Source of the DNA: Bacteroidales bacterium
GTDB lineage: Bacteria; Bacteroidota; Bacteroidia; Bacteroidales; F082
DNA length: 64,000 bases
Direction of reading: 5' to 3'
NCBI GenBank assembly: GCA_030690365.1
Contig: JAUYGX010000033.1
Coordinates: 1 to 64,000 of the forward strand
Shown here piece after piece: positions 18,339 to 27,294 of this stretch. Numbering within the stretch: the first letter of the stretch is position 1; every line of letters begins with the position of its first letter. Under the pieces are notes generated by a model that saw only the letters and a program-made list of their open reading frames with translations, was not told where the DNA came from and searched no databases. Both the position numbers and the translations under genes were made by a program.

Positions 18339-20516
18339 ATGAAAAGAGCAGCATCAATCCTTTTTGTCAGTCTGATGGCTTTCGTTAGCATTTTTGGACA
18401 AAACGATCCTGAATATGGTAAGTTTTATGAATTTGAAGAGAATGAGGTAAAAGATTTTTGTTGGAATAGCAGCAATGCCAATACCCGTGACACAGTAGTC
18501 CCTGCCGATTGGAGGAATGAACCTGCTGTTTATCTGTATTTTGAGAATTTTTATGAAACCATCCGCCTGGCTTCTAAAGCGCATGCCATCAGCTATATTG
18601 CACATTACCGCATTAAAATACTGGACAAATCAGCTCTTGATGATTTATCCGAAATCCATTATTCGCAAGATCCGGTGGGCGATTATAGTTTAAACTACAT
18701 GAATGTCATCAGACAAAAAAACTACCTGGGAATCAAAGTGATAAAACCTGATGGAACTGAGATTGTACTAAAAAATGATGACTTTATTGAGGAAAAGGAC
18801 GGCGATAAAAAAGTGGCCGTTCCCAACCTGGAAATCGGTGATATTATCGATTACTACCAGTATACCTACGATTATGGAAAAGTTGGTACATATGTCGTAA
18901 GAGAACAATTTGTTATTGGCGGCAATTATCCTATCAAACACTTTAACTACCAGTTGCTTACCAACAAGCATTGGGACGTTATGTTCACCACCGGAAAAAA
19001 TGGTCCTGAAATTAAAGAGGAGATCATCGATAAAAAGTATTATAAATTCAGTGTTTCCGGATCCGATTTCCCTTCCTCTGCCCGCCTGTTATGGACCATG
19101 CCTTACTACGACTTTCCCTATATCAAGATGATGGTGAAGGAGGAAGTTAAAAATATGAAGACTAAAGAAGATGCCAAAAGCTATCGGACCACGGAGATTT
19201 CCAACGATAAAATAAAGGAAACCTTTAGTGCTTACTACATACAAGAAGCTAAAGCCGGAAATGAGTGGAACAGCTTTTTGAGGTATCTCAAAAAAAATGG
19301 CAAAAGCAATATAACCCGCGAGAAAAAACTGGAGGAGTACTTTTATTTTCTTAGACATCGCTTTAAGAATATGCATTATATCTACGATCAGTATAACAAT
19401 TCGGGATTGTATTTGGATGATGATGGAACCCGCCAACTATCGTCTTTAGCATTTACAGGTCATATGATTTATGGTTTGAATAAGCTAAAAATACGGTACG
19501 ATCTCGTGGCAGTTCCTGTACGCCGCTTTGGACCCTTCGACGATCTGTTGAGTGTTTCAGAAACAAGTTACATGATCCGGGCCAAATTAAAAGATCCTGT
19601 ATTTATTTATAAACCAAGCGTTTTCACTCCATACAACGACCTTCCTTATTTTGTTGAGGGTGTTGAAGGATTTGCCCTTAGCTCACCTGATGGTAAAATC
19701 AAAAACCTGAATGTCAAAACCACAACTACTCCTGTTTCCAGTCCTGAGGAAAATTCTACCACCCAGGTTATTGATGTAAAATTCAACACCGAAGATCCCA
19801 TGAAACTCGACATCAATACCGATATTACCTATAGCGGTGAAACCATGCGCGAACCCAAGGAATTTTATGTAGATGATTTTGCCATGATCTGGGCCGAAAA
19901 CGATCGCTATGAAACTAAAAAGTGGGGGTCAGACGAGCAGGCTACCAAAAAAGTTCAGGTGCAAATGGAAGAATTTACTGCTTCAAAAGAAAAAGAACGT
20001 AAAGAACATTTTGAGGCTCTTGCCAAAGGTGAGTACGAAACCGATGATATTGAACTGGGCAACTATAGCAATCTGAATACCGGAAACGAACCCGGCGAAT
20101 ATGATCTTAAAATCAATTTTGAATGTACCGCTGGTGGTTTAGTTAAAAAGGTGGGAAACAACTACATTATAAAGGCGGGGCAACTTATGGGAAGTCAGGT
20201 TACCATAGATGAGGAAAATATGGAAAGAACCGTAGACATTTATATGAACTATCCCCGGGTTTTTAATTATGCGATAACGATCAATATTCCAGAAGGATAT
20301 GAAGTTTCAGGACTTGAAGGTTTTAATGTTTCGGTGAACAATGCAACCGGTTCGTTGATTGCAGTGGCAGAGTACAACCAAGGTGTTGTAACCATCAAGG
20401 TGAGTAAGACTTATACACACAATTTCGAGGATGCAGAAAATTGGGGTTTGATGAAAGAATTTCTGATTCCGGCTTCGGCCTTCCCTTCCAAAGAGCTATT
20501 GCTGAGAAAGATATAA
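18339..20516 (+). CDS. Exported DUF3857-like protein, catalytically degenerate transglutaminase relative
   Basis: This 725-residue protein has a signal peptide ending near SIFGQN and a DUF3857-like N-terminal half (AHYRIKILDKSALDDL; ILKDP-type strands). The region equivalent to the transglutaminase core (about 330-430) contains RQLSSLAFTGHMIYGLNKL where active relatives carry a GDCKG-type cysteine, so the nucleophile appears lost. It resembles the preceding protein in order of domains and may be its inactive partner or a binding protein. The tail (FLIPASAFPSKELLLRKI) shows no T9SS sorting motif. Function unknown. Confidence 0.7.
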   Translation: MKRAASILFVSLMAFVSIFGQNDPEYGKFYEFEENEVKDFCWNSSNANTRDTVVPADWRNEPAVYLYFENFYETIRLASKAHAISYIAHYRIKILDKSALDDLSEIHYSQDPVGDYSLNYMNVIRQKNYLGIKVIKPDGTEIVLKNDDFIEEKDGDKKVAVPNLEIGDIIDYYQYTYDYGKVGTYVVREQFVIGGNYPIKHFNYQLLTNKHWDVMFTTGKNGPEIKEEIIDKKYYKFSVSGSDFPSSARLLWTMPYYDFPYIKMMVKEEVKNMKTKEDAKSYRTTEISNDKIKETFSAYYIQEAKAGNEWNSFLRYLKKNGKSNITREKKLEEYFYFLRHRFKNMHYIYDQYNNSGLYLDDDGTRQLSSLAFTGHMIYGLNKLKIRYDLVAVPVRRFGPFDDLLSVSETSYMIRAKLKDPVFIYKPSVFTPYNDLPYFVEGVEGFALSSPDGKIKNLNVKTTTTPVSSPEENSTTQVIDVKFNTEDPMKLDINTDITYSGETMREPKEFYVDDFAMIWAENDRYETKKWGSDEQATKKVQVQMEEFTASKEKERKEHFEALAKGEYETDDIELGNYSNLNTGNEPGEYDLKINFECTAGGLVKKVGNNYIIKAGQLMGSQVTIDEENMERTVDIYMNYPRVFNYAITINIPEGYEVSGLEGFNVSVNNATGSLIAVAEYNQGVVTIKVSKTYTHNFEDAENWGLMKEFLIPASAFPSKELLLRKI

Positions 20517-20589
20517 TACTGATTCATAGCATCGGAATTTTTCACAACAATTTAACAGTTTAAAACCGATCTAAATAAAATTGTTTGTG

Positions 20590-20597
20590 TAGTTTTG
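20590..20597 (+). promoter_or_regulatory. Bacteroidota -7 promoter box (TAGTTTTG)
   Basis: TAGTTTTG matches TAnnTTTG and lies 32 bases before the ATG at 20629, so the peptidyl-prolyl isomerase gene probably has its own promoter rather than depending on the DUF3857 pair. Confidence 0.5.
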
Positions 20598-20628
20598 CAG
20601 CCAAATTGATACTTAACAGTAAATTGTT

Positions 20629-21342
20629 ATGAAAATTACTAGTAATACCGTAGCCGAAGTGGCTTATAAAATAAAACTGGACAACCAACAAGGTGAGATG
20701 ATTGAGTTTGCTGACGAGCAAAGTCCACGCTCCATGATTTTTGGTTACAACCGAATGATCCCTGGTTTTGAAACACATATGGATGGTTTGCAAGCCGGAC
20801 AATCGTTTGAGTTTTCGCTGAATCCGGAAGAAGCCTTTGGAAATTATGCCGATAACCTGATTGTCGATGTACCCAAAAAAGCGTTTTATGTGAATGGTGC
20901 CTTAAAGGAAGACTTGCTCTTTTTGGGAAATGAGATTGCCATGATGGATAGCCGTGGAAACCCGTTAAACGGGAAAGTGCTTGAGATTACCGGTGAAAAT
21001 GTGCGCATGGATTTTAATCACGGTCTGGCCGGAAAAAATCTTTACGTAGCCGGACAGGTAATCAGTGTTCGTGAAATTACCGAAGCCGATCTGGCCCCCA
21101 AAGGTGGCTGTGGTTCTGGTTGTGGCTGTGGAAGCAAGGATTCCTCCTCAGAAGATTCATGCTGCGGCGGCGGCGGTGGCGGACATCACGAACATGGTGG
21201 CGGCGGATGTGGCTGTAGCACCGAAGGATCGCATGAGGGTCATGGGCATCACCACGATCATGAATATACCGAAGACTGTCCGAGTTGTGGCAATCCGGCC
21301 GAAATGCGCGGAAAAGGTCATGGCGATTGTCAGTGTGGGTAA
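20629..21342 (+). CDS. slyD: SlyD-type FKBP peptidyl-prolyl isomerase with metal-binding tail
   Basis: SlyD-type FKBPs catalyse cis-trans isomerisation of proline bonds, act as chaperones and store or deliver nickel or zinc. Residues 1-155 show the FKBP opening (VAYKIKLDNQQGEMIE), the flap-containing GYNRMIPGFETHMDGLQAGQ and EAFGNY, with the insert-in-flap region after it (FDVPKKAF-type, RGNPLNGKV, MDFNHGLAGKNL). The last 80 residues are dominated by Gly, Cys and His: CGSGCGCGS, SCCGGGGGGHHEHGGGGCGC, HEGHGHHHDHEY, ending in a zinc-ribbon-like CPSCGNP. No hydrogenase maturation genes lie nearby in this window. Its stop is followed by a terminator hairpin. Confidence 0.92.
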   Translation: MKITSNTVAEVAYKIKLDNQQGEMIEFADEQSPRSMIFGYNRMIPGFETHMDGLQAGQSFEFSLNPEEAFGNYADNLIVDVPKKAFYVNGALKEDLLFLGNEIAMMDSRGNPLNGKVLEITGENVRMDFNHGLAGKNLYVAGQVISVREITEADLAPKGGCGSGCGCGSKDSSSEDSCCGGGGGGHHEHGGGGCGCSTEGSHEGHGHHHDHEYTEDCPSCGNPAEMRGKGHGDCQCG

Positions 21343-21382
21343 CAAATTGATTTTTAGATAAGATATCTTTCATAGATTAGTT

Positions 21383-21430
21383 ACCGGGATTTACCAATGA
21401 GTTAATTTGGGAGATCCCGGTTATTTTTAT
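21383..21430. terminator. Hairpin terminator between convergent genes
   Basis: ACCGGGAT at 21383-21390 pairs with ATCCCGGT at 21414-21421, with an inner CCAA/TTGG pairing, and is followed by TATTTTTAT. It ends the slyD transcript and could also stop the minus-strand accessory operon. Confidence 0.6.
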
Positions 21431-21453
21431 GTCCATTGTTCACCACTAGTAAG

Positions 21454-22068
21454 CTAAAATTCACCTTTTTCATTCATACCGATTGGGAATGCCGTCTTGT
21501 CCTTCCAATCTTGTGCTTGGAGTTCTGGAACTGGTTCTGAGTTAATTTTTGTATCAAAATCTTCTTTTGCTTTTTTAGTTAGGTCGTTTTCTATGTTTGA
21601 TGTGACATTTGCAAAAAAATCAACTGCTGTTGCTGGAATTTCTAAAAGAAAAATCTGTGTCTTATTTCCAATTTTGTAAATATCCAAGACTTTAAAGAAT
21701 GCGTTTGATGTTAAAAGAACATGTCCAAATTGTTTAGAGTCTGGATTGAATGCAGATAAATCTTTCGCATTAGCAGAAGCAATTAAGTAACGACAGTTTG
21801 CTACAAGTCCGCCATTTTTATAAGTCATATCAGTAAAACCACGTTCCATCAAAATTTGTCCTATCTGATATTTTGAAATTAGACCCTCAGAAAGTGTTGT
21901 GTCTCTGTAGAAAAGTGTCAGACCTGAAAATGTCTGCTTGTATATTTCTTCTATTTCAGTATTATTCATGTTGTATGAGTTTTTTTTACAATGACAGCCA
22001 ACACTGTCTTTACTTTTGCGAAACACTTCTTTAAAATCTGTACCTGACCATTTGCACGCTACCATCAT
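21454..22068 (-). CDS. Hypothetical protein, last gene of AT-rich accessory operon
   Basis: No family was recognised with confidence. The 204-residue reading frame overlaps the stop of the preceding gene by an ATGA junction, suggesting translational coupling. A later ATG at 21969 (MNNTEIEEIYKQTFSG, 171 aa) looks like a more natural N-terminus for a soluble globular protein. It has no signal peptide or membrane segment. The segment FSGLTLFYRDTTLSEG and the Phe-rich middle (HVLLTSNAFFKVLDIYKIGNK) are typical of small cytoplasmic proteins of unknown role. Lower GC than flanking core genes suggests an acquired region. Confidence 0.55.
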   Translation of the reverse strand: MMVACKWSGTDFKEVFRKSKDSVGCHCKKNSYNMNNTEIEEIYKQTFSGLTLFYRDTTLSEGLISKYQIGQILMERGFTDMTYKNGGLVANCRYLIASANAKDLSAFNPDSKQFGHVLLTSNAFFKVLDIYKIGNKTQIFLLEIPATAVDFFANVTSNIENDLTKKAKEDFDTKINSEPVPELQAQDWKDKTAFPIGMNEKGEF

Positions 22069-23144
22069 TCTCTAACTTGTAACTGATCTTCCAACGACCA
22101 AGCCCAAACCTTATCTATACCAAAAAAAGCTATCGGTGAGGCTTTATAAGAAATTGGCAAATTCTCTTCATTCCAGGATTTACCCAAATCTTCACTTCTG
22201 AAAAAACGAATTTTTTGAGAAACATTATCTTGCTCCTGAGCAAATACAGATATGCTTGATTCAAAAATGTTCGCCTTAATAACAGACAATCCTTTTGTTG
22301 GGAATTTAATTGCCAGGTAATTTTCTTTTTCTTTCAAATATATCAGCATTCCTTCTTGTTCATCTTCGGTAATTAAATACAAGTTATCTCTATTATCTAA
22401 ATATAAAGAAAAAGGATTGATGTTACTTGGTATCCGATTGGTTGTTGTCTCTCCGGTAGTTAAATTAAATCCAATATAATTACCAGTAAGTTGCGGTAAA
22501 TAATAAACAATTCCATTTTTACTTAATTCGTAACTACCGGATAATTTTGCTGGTAAGTGGAATAATCCAATCCAGGTTTTACCCCCGTCTTTTGTTTCAT
22601 AAATTGCTTCCTTGGAGTTGTAATATGGTAATTCATCTGAAGTTACTATTCCATTATTTTTTGTCCAAAACTTTATTTCTCTTAAATTAATTTCAGTAGT
22701 ACATGATAATTTCCAATTATCACCATTGTCTATTGACGTATATATATGGGAGCGAACACTATCAGCATTTTTGCCATAATAACTTTGGGTTAGAGCAAAT
22801 AAAGTAGAATCAATGTATTGGAAGCACAAAACCTCCCCTTTTTCAAATGGAATTTGTTTTTTCCAAACAGACCCTCCGTCTGATGTTTTGAGTAAAATAG
22901 CATCTTTAATTCGCGCCTTTTCTCTCCAGTCGATTTTGTAATCAATTAAATCAGAATTATCACCACCGAAAAACCCCACTTTTTCATTAATAAAATAAAG
23001 TTTTTTAAGAACATTATCATAGCCCATCCCATCAGTAGTATTGCTTGTACCATTTGTTTTTATAACTTTCCAATTCATTTTATCTGAGTTTAGATTACAG
23101 CTAATCAATAGAAGAACAACTGCTATACAGGTATATTTAGTCAT
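22065..23144 (-). CDS. BNR/Asp-box repeat lipoprotein, predicted beta-propeller
   Basis: A 359-residue lipoprotein: MTKYTCIAVVLLLISCNLN has a lipobox ending in Cys16. Asp-box/BNR-like repeats are seen as LLKTSDGGSVWKK, YTSIDNGDNWKL, YETKDGGKTWIG and FRSEDLGKSWNE, which usually form beta-propeller blades, as in sialidases and YCF48-like proteins. No catalytic residues were recognised, so a binding or scaffold role in the envelope is likely. Its start directly follows the stop of the 110-residue gene (TAAATG), so the genes are cotranscribed. Confidence 0.68.
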   Translation of the reverse strand: MTKYTCIAVVLLLISCNLNSDKMNWKVIKTNGTSNTTDGMGYDNVLKKLYFINEKVGFFGGDNSDLIDYKIDWREKARIKDAILLKTSDGGSVWKKQIPFEKGEVLCFQYIDSTLFALTQSYYGKNADSVRSHIYTSIDNGDNWKLSCTTEINLREIKFWTKNNGIVTSDELPYYNSKEAIYETKDGGKTWIGLFHLPAKLSGSYELSKNGIVYYLPQLTGNYIGFNLTTGETTTNRIPSNINPFSLYLDNRDNLYLITEDEQEGMLIYLKEKENYLAIKFPTKGLSVIKANIFESSISVFAQEQDNVSQKIRFFRSEDLGKSWNEENLPISYKASPIAFFGIDKVWAWSLEDQLQVRE

Positions 23145-23477
23145 TTAGTGCCATATAAAACGTTGATGTTTAATGTCATGAGTCAGCATAAATTCCCCAA
23201 ATAATGAGTAAGCTTTATTCACACTAAATTCTTTTTTTATGGCTTGTAACAGTCCTGGCTTATCCCCATCCTTTAAGTTAAAAATTGGATAGAATTTATA
23301 TACTTCCTCTGGCTCTATTGTATAGATATATTCATAATCAGAATCCCCGAAGGTTTCTTCAACGAATTTACCAGTATCATACCCATCAAAGTATAACTGG
23401 CCTTTCTCGTTAAAATATATCTGCATAGATATTTTTATGTTCGAGTTTTCCAAATAAAATAAAGTTATTTTTTCCAT
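23145..23477 (-). CDS. Hypothetical small protein
   Basis: The 110-residue protein has no signal peptide or membrane segment. Acidic and aromatic runs (FDGYDTGKFVEETFGDSDYEY) and a mixed alpha/beta pattern resemble small immunity-type or adaptor proteins, but no family was identified. Its gene is sandwiched between the 533-residue exported protein (14 bases away) and the BNR lipoprotein (no gap), which argues that it is real. Confidence 0.55.
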   Translation of the reverse strand: MEKITLFYLENSNIKISMQIYFNEKGQLYFDGYDTGKFVEETFGDSDYEYIYTIEPEEVYKFYPIFNLKDGDKPGLLQAIKKEFSVNKAYSLFGEFMLTHDIKHQRFIWH

Positions 23478-23491
23478 TTTGCATTACTTTT

Positions 23492-25093
23492 TTAATTCTT
23501 TAAAAAATCTATCATTGGCTGAAATGGATCGCGAAAAGTAAGCGAACCGTCTTTTTCGAGGGTATATATCAGAGCCATCATTTTTGTATATCGGGCAGCG
23601 ACCATTTGCGTAATAGTTGCGCCATCTTCAGTTGAAATAACTTGCTCACCGCTTGACATTCTGATCAATTCTTTGAAGATTTCCAAATCGTCGTCGGGTG
23701 GGTTTTTCGCAATAGCCAATGCATGCGCTTCAGCATCTTCCCAAAACTCAGCCACATACTGATCATCACCGAGATGTCGGACACGAATATCGTATTCGTT
23801 TTCGATTCCCTGCTGTTCCATTTTTCCAATACTACCCAGAATAGCTAAAAATGTCCCAAAATTGAATATCTCAGTTTTCAGTTGTGCCTGCGCGATATAA
23901 TCATCCATTGATGTTACAAACAGCGACTGAAACTGGCTCTGTTTTTCTTCGGGCCAGGATTCCATTTTGGTTGCCAACAGCTTATTCTCGGGCAGTTCCG
24001 GATTTGAATTTTTAACTGATGTTTTCAGATCGTTTATGAATCTGCTGTGGATATTCAGAAATACCGGATCTTTTGCATCGAGATAAACCGGTTCCGGAAT
24101 GTCTGGTTGAGTGTTTTCATTTTCTACTACTGTCTCTGAAGTTTGTCCTGAAACAGATTGTTTTTTGATTTCAAAAGAAAAAGGAATCTCCTTGCGGATG
24201 ATGTCGGCCTCGTACAAAGTTACAAATGCAACATGCTCAACGGATATGTGATATAGACCATTGTTTTCGCTAACATCCCCAATATCTAACTCGTTCTGGT
24301 AGTCATCTAAAAAAGTCCACCTAAAGAGGTTTTTGTTGCCTTTATTGTAAAAATGAAAAGAAACATCATCGTCGTTGATCTCAACCAACGTAATTACTCC
24401 GTCGGAAAAAGGTTTCTCAATACCAATATCGGATTTGTATAAGGTGAGACTGGCAATATTTGCAGGTAGAATCATAACAACTTTACCTGAAACTGCTGAT
24501 AATTCAACCTCACCATCCAATGCACCGATTTTGCCGATTGTCGTGTAATCCTCGGGATTGCGCAGGTTAACTAACCGGCCTCCAAAGTAGAATGGTTTAT
24601 CGCCAGTTTGTTCATTAAGCGATACGAGTGTAAAATCATCGTCTGCGTAGCTTCCATCATCCTTTATTTCGGTATTACCTTGGTGATCAAGATAATCAAG
24701 GCCGTTGGTGCCTTTTGCATAGTCGATATAGACAAATACTACACCTTCGCTAATATTTGGAATATACGGAAAGACAATTTGTAAGTTCGTTTTATAACCT
24801 TCTGAGTCTTCCGGATATCTGAGGCCAAGCATGATGCCACCTGCAGTTGTAGTAAGAGGCTCGAATCCTCCGATAGGCCCCAAAGGTTGAGAAAGCAGCA
24901 GATCATATTCTTCTTCTGTAAGCGAAACATAATCATCGCCGGAAAAGTCAATTCTGTTTTCGAGGTCGGCGATGCGCTCTTCTTGATTGATGTTTGTTTT
25001 CATGGGTTGTTCATTTTTAGTAGTTTGAGAAAAGCAATTTGCTCCAACAAGAATCAGAAATGCAAGAGATAATTCAATTTTATTATATTTCAT
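23492..25093 (-). CDS. Hypothetical exported protein
   Basis: The 533-residue protein starts with MKYNKIELSLAFLILVGANCFSQT, a likely signal peptide. The remainder is acidic and rich in beta-strand pattern up to about residue 300 (PYIPNISEGVVFVYIDYA, VTLYEADIIRKEIPF). A Gln/Glu/Pro-rich linker leads to a helical C-terminal half (FQSLFVTSMDDYIAQAQ, ELIRMSSGEQVISTEDGAT). No catalytic motif or known family was recognised. It sits inside the accessory operon after the DUF3592-like membrane protein. Periplasmic or surface location is inferred from the signal peptide. Confidence 0.6.
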   Translation of the reverse strand: MKYNKIELSLAFLILVGANCFSQTTKNEQPMKTNINQEERIADLENRIDFSGDDYVSLTEEEYDLLLSQPLGPIGGFEPLTTTAGGIMLGLRYPEDSEGYKTNLQIVFPYIPNISEGVVFVYIDYAKGTNGLDYLDHQGNTEIKDDGSYADDDFTLVSLNEQTGDKPFYFGGRLVNLRNPEDYTTIGKIGALDGEVELSAVSGKVVMILPANIASLTLYKSDIGIEKPFSDGVITLVEINDDDVSFHFYNKGNKNLFRWTFLDDYQNELDIGDVSENNGLYHISVEHVAFVTLYEADIIRKEIPFSFEIKKQSVSGQTSETVVENENTQPDIPEPVYLDAKDPVFLNIHSRFINDLKTSVKNSNPELPENKLLATKMESWPEEKQSQFQSLFVTSMDDYIAQAQLKTEIFNFGTFLAILGSIGKMEQQGIENEYDIRVRHLGDDQYVAEFWEDAEAHALAIAKNPPDDDLEIFKELIRMSSGEQVISTEDGATITQMVAARYTKMMALIYTLEKDGSLTFRDPFQPMIDFLKN

Positions 25094-25141
25094 TATGGTC
25101 GTTTTTAAATTATTTGAAGTTTATGAACAAATTCGGACTGA

Positions 25142-26698
25142 TTAATTCAGCCCTGTTTTAAATGTCTGGAATTTCTTCCAAAATTCGGGATCGTCTTCGG
25201 CTAATTCGTCGAGTTCGAGTTGGATACCGAGTTGTAAAATATCTTCCCAATCGAGTTTTAGCAGGGTCGTTGGAAGTGGTCTGGGTAAGTTGATGATTCT
25301 GGTGACAAGCATTTCAAATGCCAGGGAAAGATTATCTTCATTCAATAACGTTTGGATTTCACTTACATTTTCCGGTGATAAATAAGGTGAACTTTTCGTA
25401 AGGAGGTTAGTGAGTTTTCGGATGATAACTATTTCTTCTTCCTCTACTTCATTGACTTCCTCTGTCTTTGATTTGACGTTCCGGTTTGATCCTAAACGCT
25501 GATTGAAATCGATATAGAATTTCTCTAAAGGTTTCAGTGAGTCCAGATAAGCACGAAATTGATCCCCCTTTTTGATTTCCCCTCCGGTTCGGGATGGTAT
25601 CCAGAAAGAAAAATCTCTCTCAAGCGCAACAAAATCCGCTAATTTTGTAGTTGCTATCTGGGTATCCATTTCGATTCGATAGCGGAGATACCTGGTCTTC
25701 GGATTTGCCTTAATCACTATAGCTATGGCATAAACACCGGAAGTTTTAAGATCCTCATGGATTTCAGGATCACCTGTCGCAGGGACAATACTTTTGTGCC
25801 CACTTAATACAAGAAATAATAAGCAAAACAATGCAACCGTCACAAATCCAAAAAACAGGGGAGGAATCCAAAACTCTGACCAGGTGTTAACGACTCCTTT
25901 ATTTGGGTTGTTTGCCAGATAAATGACCTCCACCTGGTCTCCGGTTTTCAACCGGGACAATGGCTTGGTTGTTGATCCGTGAATGTTGTACGACTTATCA
26001 GATGCATCTTTAAAAGTGATCATCGGGAACACTCCGCTTATCGTTTTGCCATCGTTACTTTTCGAATAAATTCTTTCAGTTCCGGTGACATATCCAATTG
26101 TTTTAATACCATTTTTAAGCATGTCGATTCCTCTTTGTGAAGTCACATAGGTCCCCAACATGCAAGCAGGTATCGCAAAAAATAAAATTATTAAAACAGG
26201 AAAACGAACAGGATTAAGATGAAAGTGAGCAATGAGATTTGGCAGGAGATGAAAAGGATCATCCAACTTGTGATCATTAGAAATAAGGATTCCTCCCATC
26301 CACATCAGGATTAAAACAACAGTAAAACCCAGAACCAAGCCAGCCGGCCCTATAGGAAACTCCCTCCACAATAGTAGTTGGGCATTTTTTGGATTTGACT
26401 TTTCGTAGGCAACTTTTATTTCATCACCTGTTTGTGATGACGGTTTTAAGGAATAAGAACGACCGTGCACCTTGATATGTTCCCCTTCTGAGGTGACAAA
26501 TTCAACAAGGGGAGTTAATAAAGGAGCCTTTGTAGTATCTGTGCTTGAATGTGATGAACTGTCCATTCCCACCACAATGCCTTGTGCTTTTTCCCCTGTT
26601 ATCAGTAAGCTGACTGAATTTAGCATGATATATCCGGTTAGGAATATCAAAACCAGAACAATAACACTCAAAAACCAACTAACGAAACTTGTAGTCAT
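25142..26698 (-). CDS. DUF3592-like membrane protein with helical C-terminal domain
   Basis: The ATG at 26698 (MTTSFVSW, 518 aa) was chosen because the track's longer form starts at a TTG. Four or more membrane segments are visible (SVIVLVLIFLTGYIML, GLVLGFTVVLILMWM, FPVLIILFFAIPACML, FGFVTVALFCLLFLVL). Two extracytoplasmic DUF3592-like beta modules lie between them, with GDEIKVAYEKSNPKNAQL and GDQVEVIYLANNPNKGVV as the repeated signature. After an acidic linker (EVNEVEEEEIVII) there is a short helical domain (about 80 residues) whose pattern LNEDNLSLAFEMLVTRI resembles MafI/CdiI-type immunity proteins; that resemblance is tentative. It is part of the accessory operon. Confidence 0.6.
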   Translation of the reverse strand: MTTSFVSWFLSVIVLVLIFLTGYIMLNSVSLLITGEKAQGIVVGMDSSSHSSTDTTKAPLLTPLVEFVTSEGEHIKVHGRSYSLKPSSQTGDEIKVAYEKSNPKNAQLLLWREFPIGPAGLVLGFTVVLILMWMGGILISNDHKLDDPFHLLPNLIAHFHLNPVRFPVLIILFFAIPACMLGTYVTSQRGIDMLKNGIKTIGYVTGTERIYSKSNDGKTISGVFPMITFKDASDKSYNIHGSTTKPLSRLKTGDQVEVIYLANNPNKGVVNTWSEFWIPPLFFGFVTVALFCLLFLVLSGHKSIVPATGDPEIHEDLKTSGVYAIAIVIKANPKTRYLRYRIEMDTQIATTKLADFVALERDFSFWIPSRTGGEIKKGDQFRAYLDSLKPLEKFYIDFNQRLGSNRNVKSKTEEVNEVEEEEIVIIRKLTNLLTKSSPYLSPENVSEIQTLLNEDNLSLAFEMLVTRIINLPRPLPTTLLKLDWEDILQLGIQLELDELAEDDPEFWKKFQTFKTGLN

Positions 26699-26727
26699 GT
26701 CAATGCTATTAATCAATAATTTTGCCC

Positions 26728-27294
26728 TTATTTATTTTTAATTATTTTATCCAGGTCTAAAAGTCCAATATGTAAGTGATAAGGAATTGTATCATATCCT
26801 GATTCTGCGTTGTATGCAATGATATACTTCCCTTCTTTATAAAAGGTAATATCCTGAATAGAAAAAAAAAGTCCGCGACTGAACAGGATTTTAAACTCTT
26901 TGTTTGACAAGGTTTTAACAATCATATAATAGGTTTCTTCGTCGCCACGATATTGTCTGTCAATCGTTTCTAAATTCGCTTCTGAATATTTCTGTTTGTC
27001 GACAGGGATAGTATAAGCACGGTGATAATCTGTTTCATCGTCCACCGTAAATGGTTTTAATGTGTCCAGAATAGCACCGTTATCTGAATATAACAGCAGA
27101 AATGTTGAATCCGCATTTCTACCGAAAATGATTTTCGAATCTTTTACATATATGTGGCCAGGTATGCCTTCGACTTTTATATTCCAGTCGAAGTCTTTTG
27201 CTTTTAACTTATAGTCTTTGTGTCTCAAAAAAGTAAAGTTACACATCGTACAAGAGATTGATATGATGATTAATAGGATAATTTTTGTTTTCAT
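26728..27294 (-). CDS. Hypothetical lipoprotein
   Basis: The 188-residue protein has an N-terminal hydrophobic signal (MKTKIILLIIISISCTMC) with a possible lipobox Cys. The mature part shows a beta-rich pattern with no recognised motif (GHIYVKDSKIIFGRNADS, YYMIVKTLSNKEFKILFS). It overlaps the upstream WG-repeat lipoprotein by four bases, so the two are translated from one transcript. Function unknown. Confidence 0.55.
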   Translation of the reverse strand: MKTKIILLIIISISCTMCNFTFLRHKDYKLKAKDFDWNIKVEGIPGHIYVKDSKIIFGRNADSTFLLLYSDNGAILDTLKPFTVDDETDYHRAYTIPVDKQKYSEANLETIDRQYRGDEETYYMIVKTLSNKEFKILFSRGLFFSIQDITFYKEGKYIIAYNAESGYDTIPYHLHIGLLDLDKIIKNK

